A DNA stretch of 64,000 nt from Silicimonas algicola (lineage in GTDB: Bacteria > Pseudomonadota > Alphaproteobacteria > Rhodobacterales > Rhodobacteraceae), in the NCBI RefSeq assembly GCF_003148765.1, contig NZ_QGGV01000001.1:242001-306000 (forward strand), written 5' to 3'. A program made the translations under genes and the position numbers. Shown here piece by piece: positions 34,786 through 45,145 of the stretch; position 1 is the stretch's first letter, and each line of letters starts with the position of its first letter. The notes under the pieces are model-generated. The model saw only the letters and a program-made list of their open reading frames with translations, was not told the origin of the DNA and did not search any database.

Positions 34786-36498
34786 TCACTTGATCCGATA
34801 CCAGTCGGCGACGTTCCAGAGCTCGGAGTCCCAGGTGTTGAGGTCAACACCGCCGAGTGTGACGGAATGTGCGGACAGGCGACCGCGGTCGACAAGCGGG
34901 ATCATCATCCCGTTGGCGACGGCCATGTCGTTCAGTTCCTTCGCGATGCGACCACGCTCCTCGAGGTCGCCCGTGGCGGCAAGCTCCTTGTGGAGCGCAT
35001 CGTACTCTTCCATGCAGAAGCGCGAGATGTTCTCGCCTTGCCACTGTGACGCCGGGGTCGGCGCCTTGTCGCAGAGACCGTTGCCCAGGTAGGCTTGGGG
35101 GTCGGTTCCGGCGAAGTTGTTGGCGTACATCTGCACGTCGGCATAGAACTTCTGGAACGTGTCCGGGCTGCCCGGATCGCCGCCGAAGAACACCGACGAG
35201 TCGACGTTGCGAAGCTCGACCGACAGGCCGATCTGCTCCCACCAGTCCTTGATCAGCGCCTGGAAGTCCTGACGGACGGCGTTGGTCGACGACTGGAACA
35301 GGATCGCGAGCGGAACGCCGTCCTTCTCGCGGATGCCGTCGCCGTCGGTGTCGACGATGCCGGCGTCGTCGAGAAGCTTCTTCGCGCCTTCGATGTCCTG
35401 CGTGTCGCAGGTCATCGACGTCGAGGCATAGAGCTGCGGCGCGGGAACCCAGTTGCAGGTCACGCGACCGGCCTGACCATAGCCCACTTCGACCAGAAGC
35501 GCGCGGTCGATCGCCATGGACAGCGCCTTGTAGACGGCAGGGTCCTGAAGGAAGGGGTGCGGCCGGACCACGGCACGCTCTTCAGCGCCGAGCGACGGGT
35601 CGGGGTTGGTGTGGTTCAGCATGATGCGTTCGACCAGCGTGCCGAAGCCCACGACCGGCTTGCCCTTGCCCCCCTGCTCCATCGTCGCGATGACGTCGGG
35701 CGCAAGCTGGAGGTTCCAGGCATAGTCGTACTCACCCGTTTCCATGACCGCGCGACCCGCCGCGGCCGCGTCGCCGCCGCCCTTGAACGTCACCGTCGCG
35801 AAGGCCGGCTTGCCGTCCACTCGGTAGTTCTCGTTGGCGACCATCGAGATCACGTCGTTCGGCTTGAACTCTGTGACGACGAAGGGCCCCGTGCCGATCG
35901 GCTTGAAGTTGGCCTCCGTACACTCGGGGGCTTTCGCACCCATGCAGTCGGCGAACTGGGCGGCCTGGATGATCGGGCTCTCGTTGCCCACGAAGGGGCC
36001 ATAGGGGAAGGGGGTCGGCCCGTCGAAGTTGACGACGACGGTCTGCTCATCGGGCGTCTCGACGCTGGCGACACCTTCGAACTTGGTCGCCTGCGCGCAG
36101 CCGCCTTCGGGATGTGTGCAGTAGTCGTAGGTGAACTTGACGTCGGCCGAGGTGAAGGGCGTGCCGTCCGACCAGGTGAGGCCGGGCGTGATCTTCCAGG
36201 TGATCTGCGTCAGGTCTTCGGTCACGCCGCCGTTCTCGACCGTGGGAATCTCTTCCACCAGCCAGGGCAGCATGGTGCCCTCGGGGTCATAGCGGGCCAG
36301 CGGTTCGACAACCATCGAGGCGGCCTCGATGTCCTTGGTGCCGCCCGACAGGAACGGGTTCATGATCGAGGGCGCTTGCCAGTAGATGATCTTCACTTCG
36401 CCATCGCGGCCGCGCGGGCCCTCGTGCCCCGCGGCGAATGCGGTCGGGGCCAGCGCAGCGAGCGCGGCCGCCCCGAGTAGGGCTGTCTTGAGTCTCAT
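34786..36498 (-). CDS. dppA: Peptide ABC transporter substrate-binding protein
   Basis: Encodes 570 residues of the SBP_bac_5 class. A signal peptide (RLKTALLGAAALAALAPTAFA) precedes EVKIIYWQAPSIMNPFLSGG; the fold marks ITWKITPGLTWSDGTPFTSADVKF and PIGTGPFVVTEFKPND are present. It delivers di- or oligopeptides, or a related solute, to DppBC. It is the first gene of the minus-strand unit and is longer than an E. coli DppA, closer to the 550-570 residue alphaproteobacterial type. AGGAGTGAGAC precedes the ATG. Confidence 0.92.
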   Translation of the reverse strand: MRLKTALLGAAALAALAPTAFAAGHEGPRGRDGEVKIIYWQAPSIMNPFLSGGTKDIEAASMVVEPLARYDPEGTMLPWLVEEIPTVENGGVTEDLTQITWKITPGLTWSDGTPFTSADVKFTYDYCTHPEGGCAQATKFEGVASVETPDEQTVVVNFDGPTPFPYGPFVGNESPIIQAAQFADCMGAKAPECTEANFKPIGTGPFVVTEFKPNDVISMVANENYRVDGKPAFATVTFKGGGDAAAAGRAVMETGEYDYAWNLQLAPDVIATMEQGGKGKPVVGFGTLVERIMLNHTNPDPSLGAEERAVVRPHPFLQDPAVYKALSMAIDRALLVEVGYGQAGRVTCNWVPAPQLYASTSMTCDTQDIEGAKKLLDDAGIVDTDGDGIREKDGVPLAILFQSSTNAVRQDFQALIKDWWEQIGLSVELRNVDSSVFFGGDPGSPDTFQKFYADVQMYANNFAGTDPQAYLGNGLCDKAPTPASQWQGENISRFCMEEYDALHKELAATGDLEERGRIAKELNDMAVANGMMIPLVDRGRLSAHSVTLGGVDLNTWDSELWNVADWYRIK

Positions 36499-36819
36499 GT
36501 CTCACTCCTTGTTGGAATCGAACGTGTCCGGGTATCCGCCCGTGAGGCGCGGATATGGTGCGATCTGGATTGGGCAGGTTGCGGTTTGCGCACTACCTTC
36601 GGCTTTTCGTCGTTGATCGTCCCACCCGGGGACACGGACAGCGAAAGCTTCGACTAAAAGGTCAACATATTGCAAGCGGTGCCGCGAGGTTACTGTTCAA
36701 AAAGACGCCACGGATCGGTCAGATGCCCGCGAAACGCGCAAAGCGCAGGGAACCGCGTTTGACAGGTGTTCCGCCAGACGCTTAGCGTGATCGGCAACGC
36801 CTTGATCGGGGACCAAGAC
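36499..36819. promoter_or_regulatory. Divergent regulatory region between dppA and dppDF
   Basis: This 321-bp gap holds no gene that I can support. It must carry the promoters of both arms. On the plus strand TTGACA at 36759-36764 is a good -35 box, with only a weak TTAGCG at 17-nt spacing. On the minus strand TTGACC within the AT-rich stretch near 36660-36680 is a weaker candidate. No clear operator dyad was seen. Confidence 0.45.
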
Positions 36820-38661
<1,842 letters not shown>

Positions 38662-38663
38662 TG

Positions 38664-39173
38664 TCACGCCACATTTGACACGAGAGCCTCGCTGACCGGG
38701 TCGCCGTGCAGGACCGACACGTCTCCCGTCGTTTCGAGGACCACGGCCTTCACGGTCGAAAGATCGCTGACATTGGCGCCGCGCAGTTTCTCGAGCAGGT
38801 CGCCGCGCGAAACGCGCTGCGCACGCATCTCGTGTTCGAGGAAATGGCCGTCCCGCATCAGGAGGACCGGCCGGTTCTGTAGGGTCCGACGCACGCGCGG
38901 CCACCGAAGCCGCGCTTTTGCCAGGATCACCTGAACCGCGAACAGGGTCGCTATCGCGGCGAGGGACTGTGCGAAGGCCAGCCACGTCTCCGACTGACTG
39001 GAGGTGGCCAGCAGGGAGCCCATGGCGATGGTCATCACGAAGTCGAAGTTGGTCATCTTGGAGAACGAGGACAGTCCCACGATCCGGACGAGGAACACGA
39101 TCCAGGTGAGGCCCACCGCAGACAGAACGGTGCCGCGCAAGACGGCGTCCATGAAGGAATTGTCAACGAACAT
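38664..39173 (-). CDS. DUF421 (YetF-like) membrane protein
   Basis: Encodes 169 residues. About three membrane helices fill residues 10-85 (AVGLTWIVFLVRIVGLSSFS, FDFVMTIAMGSLLATSS, AQSLAAIATLFAVQVILA) and the soluble domain NRPVLLMRDGHFLEHEMRAQ follows, the DUF421/YetF layout. Function is uncertain; related Bacillus proteins are linked to envelope and spore lipid biology. It ends 2 bp from the dppDF stop, so the two genes are tail to tail with no room for a terminator. Confidence 0.85.
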   Translation of the reverse strand: MFVDNSFMDAVLRGTVLSAVGLTWIVFLVRIVGLSSFSKMTNFDFVMTIAMGSLLATSSQSETWLAFAQSLAAIATLFAVQVILAKARLRWPRVRRTLQNRPVLLMRDGHFLEHEMRAQRVSRGDLLEKLRGANVSDLSTVKAVVLETTGDVSVLHGDPVSEALVSNVA

Positions 39174-39272
39174 GGCAGGTGAACGGCTCTCACCGCCGCG
39201 AGTTCCGCGAGCCGACTTGAACCCGTCTTGCCCTTTCGCCTAACGTCGTCCGACCCTGCTAGGACACGACCC

Positions 39273-40442
39273 ATGCCTGACGTGCTGTCGCCGCGCGCCA
39301 TCCTTGAGCGCCTCGTTGCCTTTCCCACGGTAAGCCACGGGACCAACCTGCCGCTGATCGACTGGGTCGAGGGGTACCTTACGGCGCATGGACTGAAGGT
39401 TCACCGGGCCCCGAAAGAGGGCGATCCGACAAAACACGCCCTGTTCTGCTCGGTCGGTCCCGAGGTCGCTGGCGGCATCGTACTGTCGGGGCACACGGAT
39501 GTCGTACCCGTCGAGGGGCAGGACTGGTCGACCGATCCGTGGACGCTGATCGAGCGCGACGGCCGGCTGTATGGCCGCGGATCCTGTGACATGAAGGGAT
39601 TCGATGCGCTGGCGATCCATGCGCTTGTCCGGGCGAAGGATGCTGGCCTTGTGCGGCCCCTGCAGATCGCGCTGTCCTACGATGAAGAGATCGGCTGCAT
39701 GGGCGCGCCGCCCCTCATCCGCGCGATGGACGAGGCCGGGCTGCCCCGCGCCGCAATCGCGATCATCGGCGAGCCGTCGATGATGAAGTGCGTCACAGGG
39801 CACAAGGGGGGCACTGGTTTCGACGTCCATGTCGAGGGGCACGAGGTCCATTCGTCGATCATGCACCGCGGCGTGAACGCGATCATGGAGGCGGCCAAGC
39901 TGATCGTTTGGGCCAATGAAATGAACGACTTGAACCGTGCGAAGAACCCTTCGGCCATCGCCTCGATCTTCGAGCCGCCGTGGACGACGCTGCATGTGGG
40001 CGAGATCAGGGGCGGCACCGCGCACAACATCACGGCGGGGGACTGTCACTTCCCGATCGACTGGCGCTTCGTCCCGGATGACGACGAAGAGGTCTGGAAA
40101 GAGTGGTTCCGCGACAAGGTCGCCGAGGTCGAGGCTGGCATGAAGGCGGTGGCGCCAGCGTCGGGCATTTACCTCAATCCGTTCTTCGGCGTACCGGGCC
40201 TGAGGCCCGAGACGGATGGCGCGGCAGAGCGGCTGGTGCGGTCGATCACGGGCGACAACGGCGAGCATGTCGTCAGCTATGGCACCGAGGCCGGGCACTT
40301 TCAGGACGCGGGCTTCTCGGCCGTCGTCTGCGGGCCGGGCGATATCGCGCAGGCGCATCAGGCCGATGAATTCATTGAGATTTCTCAGCTTGAGGCTGGC
40401 GAGGCATTCCTGTCTCGGGTGATCGACGACCTCTGCGCCTAG
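39273..40442 (+). CDS. argE: Acetylornithine deacetylase
   Basis: Encodes 389 residues of an M20-family metalloenzyme that removes acetate from N-acetylornithine in arginine synthesis. Zinc ligands are in LSGHTDVVPVEG and GRGSCDMKGFDAL, and DEEIGCMGAPP supplies the catalytic Glu. EPSMMKCVTGHKGG and YGTEAGHFQDAG further down are typical of ArgE rather than DapE. The ATG at 39273 fits homologs better than an in-frame ATG 15 codons upstream. The stop shares CTAG with the convergent cupredoxin gene. Confidence 0.92.
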   Translation: MPDVLSPRAILERLVAFPTVSHGTNLPLIDWVEGYLTAHGLKVHRAPKEGDPTKHALFCSVGPEVAGGIVLSGHTDVVPVEGQDWSTDPWTLIERDGRLYGRGSCDMKGFDALAIHALVRAKDAGLVRPLQIALSYDEEIGCMGAPPLIRAMDEAGLPRAAIAIIGEPSMMKCVTGHKGGTGFDVHVEGHEVHSSIMHRGVNAIMEAAKLIVWANEMNDLNRAKNPSAIASIFEPPWTTLHVGEIRGGTAHNITAGDCHFPIDWRFVPDDDEEVWKEWFRDKVAEVEAGMKAVAPASGIYLNPFFGVPGLRPETDGAAERLVRSITGDNGEHVVSYGTEAGHFQDAGFSAVVCGPGDIAQAHQADEFIEISQLEAGEAFLSRVIDDLCA

Positions 40443-40819
40443 GAGGCTGAGACGACGATCACCCCGGTCATTCCCGCGCTGTGATGGGGATCACAGAAAT
40501 AGTTGTAGGTGCCAGGGACGGTGAAGGTGTGGCGATAGGTGCCGCCGCCCTTGATCTGGCCGGAGTTGAACGGCACGGCGCCGGCCGGGATGGCGCTGGC
40601 GCGGCTGGACACGGTGTGGGTGAACGCCGAGATGTTGCGGAACTCCACCGTGTCGCCAGCCTTTATTTTCAATTGGTTGGGCGAAAATCGCAGGACCGGT
40701 GTCATGTCGACCACGGCATCGACGTTGGCGGGCTGACGTCCGTCGACGGCGGGGCCCGAGGTCGCGCAGGCGGCAAGGATCGCGAGGGGTGCCAGGAGGA
40801 GGAAGGGACGGGCAGACAT
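40439..40819 (-). CDS. Cupredoxin-type copper lipoprotein
   Basis: Encodes 126 residues. LLAPLAILAAC gives a lipobox with Cys18, so the mature protein is a membrane-anchored lipoprotein. The domain is plastocyanin-like with all type 1 copper ligands visible: His68 in SAFTHTV, then Cys109, His112 and Met117 in YFCDPHHSAGM. It probably carries electrons in the periplasm or binds copper. AAAGGT precedes the ATG. Neighbours give no partner. It shares four bases with argE. Confidence 0.9.
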   Translation of the reverse strand: MSARPFLLLAPLAILAACATSGPAVDGRQPANVDAVVDMTPVLRFSPNQLKIKAGDTVEFRNISAFTHTVSSRASAIPAGAVPFNSGQIKGGGTYRHTFTVPGTYNYFCDPHHSAGMTGVIVVSAS

Positions 40820-40900
40820 GGTCGTACCTTTCGGCGGGGTGGCAGTTGGACGGTATTCTAGCACGGACCGGTGGGGTTTCACGAATGGGTTTGAACGACC

Positions 40901-40944
40901 TTCGGTATCGCGTCGGTATCACGTCGGTATTGCGTCGGTGCGAC
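40901..40944 (-). repeat. 11-bp tandem repeat array, copy 2
   Basis: Four contiguous units on the plus strand read TTCGGTATCGC, GTCGGTATCAC, GTCGGTATTGC and GTCGGTGCGAC. Three match the units of copy 1 at 13759-13802 in shifted order. The array begins 12 nt after the stop of the helicase gene in the minus-strand sense. Confidence 0.9.
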
Positions 40945-40956
40945 GCACGGCAAAGG

Positions 40957-43368
40957 TCACGCGAGTCCCGCCGCCTCCATCAGCCGTTCGGCTTCCGCCG
41001 CCATCAGCCGTTCGCGTCCCTCGCCGGTAAAGGCGACGCGCCCGTGTTCGAGGAAGAGCGGCGCCGCGAGCGGCGTCACGCGGTCCAGGATCACATGGTC
41101 GATGCGGCCGCGCGTGCGGTCCAGCATCTCTTCCACCCGGCCGTAGTCGACGAGCCCGCGCATCGCCTCTTCGCGCGTGATGTCGATGAGGAGGTGGCCG
41201 GGGTCGTACTTCTGGAGCGTGTCGTAGAGGATGTCGGACGAGAAGGTCGCCTGCCGACCGCTGCGGCGGTCGCGGTCCTGGTTCCGCTCCAACATCATGG
41301 CGGTGGTCGCGGTGGCGCGAAAGGTGCGCTTCATCACCGCGTTGCCCTTCATCCAGGTCTCGAACGTCGCGCGCAAGTCGCCCGGATCGAACAGGGCGGC
41401 CGCATCGTCGGGCGCCCGGTCGAGGCCCCAGACGAGGACCGCGTAATCGGTCGCGACGAAGCCCAGGGGACCGAGGCCGAGATCCTCCATCCGATTGGTC
41501 ACGAGAAGGCCGAGGGTCTGCATCGCGTTCCGGCCCGCGAAGCCATAGACCACGGTGTTCTGGCGTCCGTCGTGGGGGAAGCTTTCGACCAGCAGCCGGT
41601 TCTCTTGCGGAAGCTGGGAGCGCTCGCGCTGAAGCGCCAGCCATCCCGCGGTGTGGGCGGGGAGGGCGGACCAGTCGTCGGACTGGAAGAGGCGCAGGAT
41701 GCGGTGGCTGAGCTCGGTAGAGGTCGCGAACTTGGTCCCCGCGAAGGTGGCGATCTTCGGCGGCTTGTCGGCGCGGCGCGTGACTTCAACCGTCATCTCG
41801 CGCAGGCCCTCGTAGCGCACGACCTGCCCGCCGATGAGGAAGGTGTCGCCGGGGGTCAGCGTGGACGCGAAGCCCTCCTCGATCTCGCCGAGAGGCTGGC
41901 CTCCCATCCGGTTGCGCAGGCGGACCTTGAGCGTCTCGGTGTCCTGGATGGTGCCGAGGTTGCGGCGGATGTGCTGGGCCGCTCGCGGGTCGCGCAGTTG
42001 CCAGAACCCGTCGGGCCTTTGCTTGAGCCTCTGCCAGCGGTCATAGGCGCGCAGCGCGTAGCCGCCCGTCGCCATCATGTCGAGACACTCGTCGAAGGCC
42101 CGGCGGGTCAGGCCGGAATAGGCGCCGGCGGTTCGGAAGATGTCGTAGAGCGCGCCGGCCTCGAACGGCGCACGGCAGGCGTGGATGAGGATGTGCTGGC
42201 ACAGCACGTCGCGCGGTCCCGGCCCGCGCGGCTCGCCGTCGAGATCGCGTTCGCGCACGGCGTCGAGAGCTGCCACGCATTCGACGACCTCGAAGCGGTT
42301 GGCCGGCACCACCAGCGCCTTTGACGGAGCGTTGTAGCGGTGGTTGGCGCGACCGATGCGCTGGACGAGGCGCTTGACGTTCTTCGGCGCGCCGACCTGG
42401 ATGATGAGGTCGACGTCGCCCCAGTCGATGCCGAGGTCGAGCGTGCCGGTGCAGACGATGGCGCGAAGTTGGCCCGCGACCATCGCGGCCTCGACGCGCT
42501 GCCGCTGCTCGCGGGCGAGGCTGCCGTGGTGGATGCCGATGGGCAGGCTCTCGTCGTTGCGGAGCCAGAGTTCGTGAAAGAAGATCTCGGCCTGGGCGCG
42601 GGTGTTGTGGAAGATGAGAGTCGTCCTGTGCTTCTTCACCTCTTCCAGCACCCGCGGAATGGCGTATCCCCCGCCGCCCCCGGACCACGGCGGCAGCTCG
42701 TCGGTCCTGAGCATCGCGATGTCGGGGTCGGGACCCGGGTCGGCATGGACGATGCGACAAGGGTCGGGATGCCGCGCGAGGTAGCGGGCGATGGCGTCGG
42801 GGTCTTCGACGGTCGCCGAGAGGCCGACGCGGCGGAGGCCGGGGCGAAGCGCCTGCAACTCGGCGAGGCTCAGCATGAGCTGATCGCCGCGCTTGGATTC
42901 GGCCAGGGCGTGAATCTCGTCGACGATGACGCGGCTGAGGCCCGCGAAGATGTGAGGCGCATCCTCGTAGGACAGGAGGAGGGCGAGGCTTTCGGGCGTG
43001 GTCAGCAGGATGTGTGGCGGGTCGGCGCGCTGACGTTTCCGCTGGGTGGCCGAGGTGTCGCCGGTGCGGTCCTCGACGCGGATCGGCAGGCCCATCTCGG
43101 CGATGGGGGTCGAGAGGTTGCGGCGGATGTCGGCGGCCAGCGCCTTGAGGGGCGAGACGTAGATGGTGTGGAGGCCCTCGTGTCCGCCCTGGGCCAGTTC
43201 GGCGAGCGTCGGCAGGAAGCCCGCGAGGGTCTTGCCGCCGCCCGTGGGCGCGACGAGGAGCAGCGCCGGATCCTGCGCATTGGCCGCCATGTCGATCTGG
43301 TGGGGGTGCGCGGACCAGCCGCGCGAGGCGAACCAGTCGTGGAACCGCGCGGGAAGGGCGTCAGCCAT
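40957..43368 (-). CDS. Lhr-type (ligase-associated) DEXH helicase
   Basis: Encodes 803 residues of a superfamily 2 helicase. Walker A is APTGGGKT (40-47), motif II is DEIH (150-153), SAT is in VGLSATVEDP, and the motif VI region is VQRIGRANHR. The C-terminal DUF4175-like Lhr core continues to the end. The family is the ligase-associated DNA damage response helicase, normally encoded with an ATP-dependent DNA ligase, a beta-lactamase-fold nuclease and PdeM. None of those is present here; the upstream neighbour is a glycosyltransferase with which it overlaps by 8 bp. Repair or 3'-5' unwinding is the likely role. Confidence 0.92.
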   Translation of the reverse strand: MADALPARFHDWFASRGWSAHPHQIDMAANAQDPALLLVAPTGGGKTLAGFLPTLAELAQGGHEGLHTIYVSPLKALAADIRRNLSTPIAEMGLPIRVEDRTGDTSATQRKRQRADPPHILLTTPESLALLLSYEDAPHIFAGLSRVIVDEIHALAESKRGDQLMLSLAELQALRPGLRRVGLSATVEDPDAIARYLARHPDPCRIVHADPGPDPDIAMLRTDELPPWSGGGGGYAIPRVLEEVKKHRTTLIFHNTRAQAEIFFHELWLRNDESLPIGIHHGSLAREQRQRVEAAMVAGQLRAIVCTGTLDLGIDWGDVDLIIQVGAPKNVKRLVQRIGRANHRYNAPSKALVVPANRFEVVECVAALDAVRERDLDGEPRGPGPRDVLCQHILIHACRAPFEAGALYDIFRTAGAYSGLTRRAFDECLDMMATGGYALRAYDRWQRLKQRPDGFWQLRDPRAAQHIRRNLGTIQDTETLKVRLRNRMGGQPLGEIEEGFASTLTPGDTFLIGGQVVRYEGLREMTVEVTRRADKPPKIATFAGTKFATSTELSHRILRLFQSDDWSALPAHTAGWLALQRERSQLPQENRLLVESFPHDGRQNTVVYGFAGRNAMQTLGLLVTNRMEDLGLGPLGFVATDYAVLVWGLDRAPDDAAALFDPGDLRATFETWMKGNAVMKRTFRATATTAMMLERNQDRDRRSGRQATFSSDILYDTLQKYDPGHLLIDITREEAMRGLVDYGRVEEMLDRTRGRIDHVILDRVTPLAAPLFLEHGRVAFTGEGRERLMAAEAERLMEAAGLA

Positions 43369-44377
43369 CGGCGCGGGCAGGGGCCTTCACCATGCGCAAC
43401 AGGTCCTCGTAGAGCGGCGTCCGCTTCAGCGTCTCGATCTTGGCGCGGTGCGCCTCGACCGCACGGTCGTGCAGCTCGGCGAGGCGGGCATCGGCCTTCA
43501 GTCGGTCGATTTCCCCGGCAAGCCTGTCCTGGTGCGCGAGCATCGTATCGTTCCGTTCGAAGGATTGGTTCCTGCGGCGGAAGTAGGTCTTGTCGACGCG
43601 GTTTTCCACCACGGCGTCCCCGCGCGCGACCTTGACGAGGAAGCTTTCGAGCGACCGGAGCGCATAGTGGTGCAGGGTGACGAGGTCGAACATGCCGCGC
43701 GCGTCGGTGCCTTTCTGGTGGACGTGGCGGAGGTCCTCGGGAAAGGGGCGTCCCGACCCGTCGAGCCAGGACAGATCGCCCGCCGCCGCCTTGCGGGCGA
43801 TGGGGCGGTGGTTGCGGATCGACAGGCGGGGGTCGGTGCGCGTGATCGACTTGAAGCCGCGGCGGCTGCGCCACTTGCCGGGGCGCGTGCTGGAGCACTG
43901 GACGAACTGGCCGGTGACGGGTCGATCCTCGTAGGCGATGCGGTCGCCGATGCCGAAGACGGTCTCCGAGATCGACAGCACGTCGGGCCAGTCCAGCCGG
44001 GCGAGGAGGTCCTTCAGGCCGCCGTCGCCGCCGGTCAGAACGGGAAACTCGTCGACGTCGGAGAGGAACACGTAGTCGGCATCGCGCCAGTCGCGCAGGA
44101 GCCGGGCATAGGCGATGCCGGTGGTGTGCGGCTTGAGGCGAAGGGCGCTTTCGGCGGGTGCGATCGCCATCGGGTTCGGCAGGTGGCGGACGACGCCCAT
44201 TCGGTCGAGCTGGTCGAGGATCAGGTCGGTGCCGTCGTCGCAGTCGTTGCTGAGGACGAGGATGCGGTCGACGCCCATGAGCCTTTGCCAGGCGACCCAT
44301 TCGACGATGAAGGGTCCCTCGTTCTTCATCACGGTGAAGGTCAGGAGGACGGGGTCGGACAAGGGGGCCTCGGACAA
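43361..44377 (-). CDS. Glycosyltransferase family 2-type protein
   Basis: Encodes 338 residues of the Glyco_tranf_2_4/DUF4422-like kind found in many Roseobacters. LLTFTVMKNEGPFIVEWVAW and LVLSNDCDDGTDLILDQLD begin the GT-A fold, and YVFLSDVDEFPVL carries the DxD. RLSIRNHRPIARK and TLHHYALRSLESFLVKVARG lie in the second half. Its donor and acceptor are not evident; cell-surface polysaccharide is likely. Its stop overlaps the helicase start by 8 bp, so the two genes are coupled. Confidence 0.85.
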   Translation of the reverse strand: MSEAPLSDPVLLTFTVMKNEGPFIVEWVAWQRLMGVDRILVLSNDCDDGTDLILDQLDRMGVVRHLPNPMAIAPAESALRLKPHTTGIAYARLLRDWRDADYVFLSDVDEFPVLTGGDGGLKDLLARLDWPDVLSISETVFGIGDRIAYEDRPVTGQFVQCSSTRPGKWRSRRGFKSITRTDPRLSIRNHRPIARKAAAGDLSWLDGSGRPFPEDLRHVHQKGTDARGMFDLVTLHHYALRSLESFLVKVARGDAVVENRVDKTYFRRRNQSFERNDTMLAHQDRLAGEIDRLKADARLAELHDRAVEAHRAKIETLKRTPLYEDLLRMVKAPARADG

Positions 44378-44426
44378 GGACGATGGCTTCTGCCTAGCAT
44401 CCGGGGGAGGCGTTTACCAACCCCGC

Positions 44427-45029
44427 TCAGTCGGGGATCGTGAGGTCGGACACCGACCGGCGCAGCTTCTCGATCTCGGCGGCGATGCGGCCGTCGGCGT
44501 CATCGGGGCCGGTGGACCAGCTGCTGAAGCGGTCGAGAAGGGGGAGGAAATCGGCGCGTTCCTCGGGTGTCCAGCCGGCGAGGAAGGCACCCATGAAGAG
44601 GAACTTGTATTCACGCACCGTCTCGACAAGCGTCTCGCCGAGGGGCGTAAGCTGGAGGATGGCGCGGCGGGCGTCGTGCTGGCTGACGCCGCGGGTCACG
44701 AGACCGCGCCGGATCAGCTCAGACACGATGCGGCTGGCGCGCGAGGGATCGACGGCGAGGCGCTGCGCCACGGTGCCGACCATGATCTCGCCCTCGCCGC
44801 CATCGTCGTATTCGTTCGCGGGCGACCAGATGACGGTCAGCGCGTCGAGCTGCGACAGGTCGATGGGAAGGCCCATGTCGGCGATGGCGCGCTGGCCAAG
44901 CTCGCGCTTCTGGAAGCGGCGGCGCCACCGCTGGAGAACGGCGTCGACACGGAACGCATAATCCACGGCTTCGGGGTCGACCCCTGCGGCGGCGAGGTCC
45001 TGCTTCAGTCGTTCATTCCGGCTTGCCAA
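44427..45029 (-). CDS. MarR family transcriptional regulator
   Basis: Encodes 200 residues. The winged helix core reads IMVGTVAQRLAVDPSRASRI followed by VSELIRRGLVTRG and DARRAILQLTPLGETLVETV. It has a longer N-terminus than usual (about 50 residues with a RRFQKREL helix). The gene is divergent from the DHA2 exporter at 45146, the common layout for a MarR repressor controlling an efflux pump and itself. Confidence 0.92.
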   Translation of the reverse strand: MASRNERLKQDLAAAGVDPEAVDYAFRVDAVLQRWRRRFQKRELGQRAIADMGLPIDLSQLDALTVIWSPANEYDDGGEGEIMVGTVAQRLAVDPSRASRIVSELIRRGLVTRGVSQHDARRAILQLTPLGETLVETVREYKFLFMGAFLAGWTPEERADFLPLLDRFSSWSTGPDDADGRIAAEIEKLRRSVSDLTIPD

Positions 45030-45046
45030 GTGATGGTTCCCGAATT

Positions 45047-45083
45047 ATATGCCTTTGACAGTTATGTGCATATCGCATGTATC
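45047..45083 (+). promoter_or_regulatory. Promoter and candidate MarR operator in the MarR/MFS gap
   Basis: In this AT-rich spot of the 116-bp divergent gap TTGACA (45055-45060) is followed after 17 nt by TGTATC. The -35 box lies between two arms ATATGC (45047-45052) and GCATAT (45068-45073), an inverted repeat with a 15-nt spacer, which would place a bound repressor over the promoter. Confidence 0.55.
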
Positions 45084-45145
45084 TACCGCCCCCGCAAGCA
45101 ACAAACCGCGCACCTGCGCGGCACTTTCTTCTGGAGCCTTCCGGC

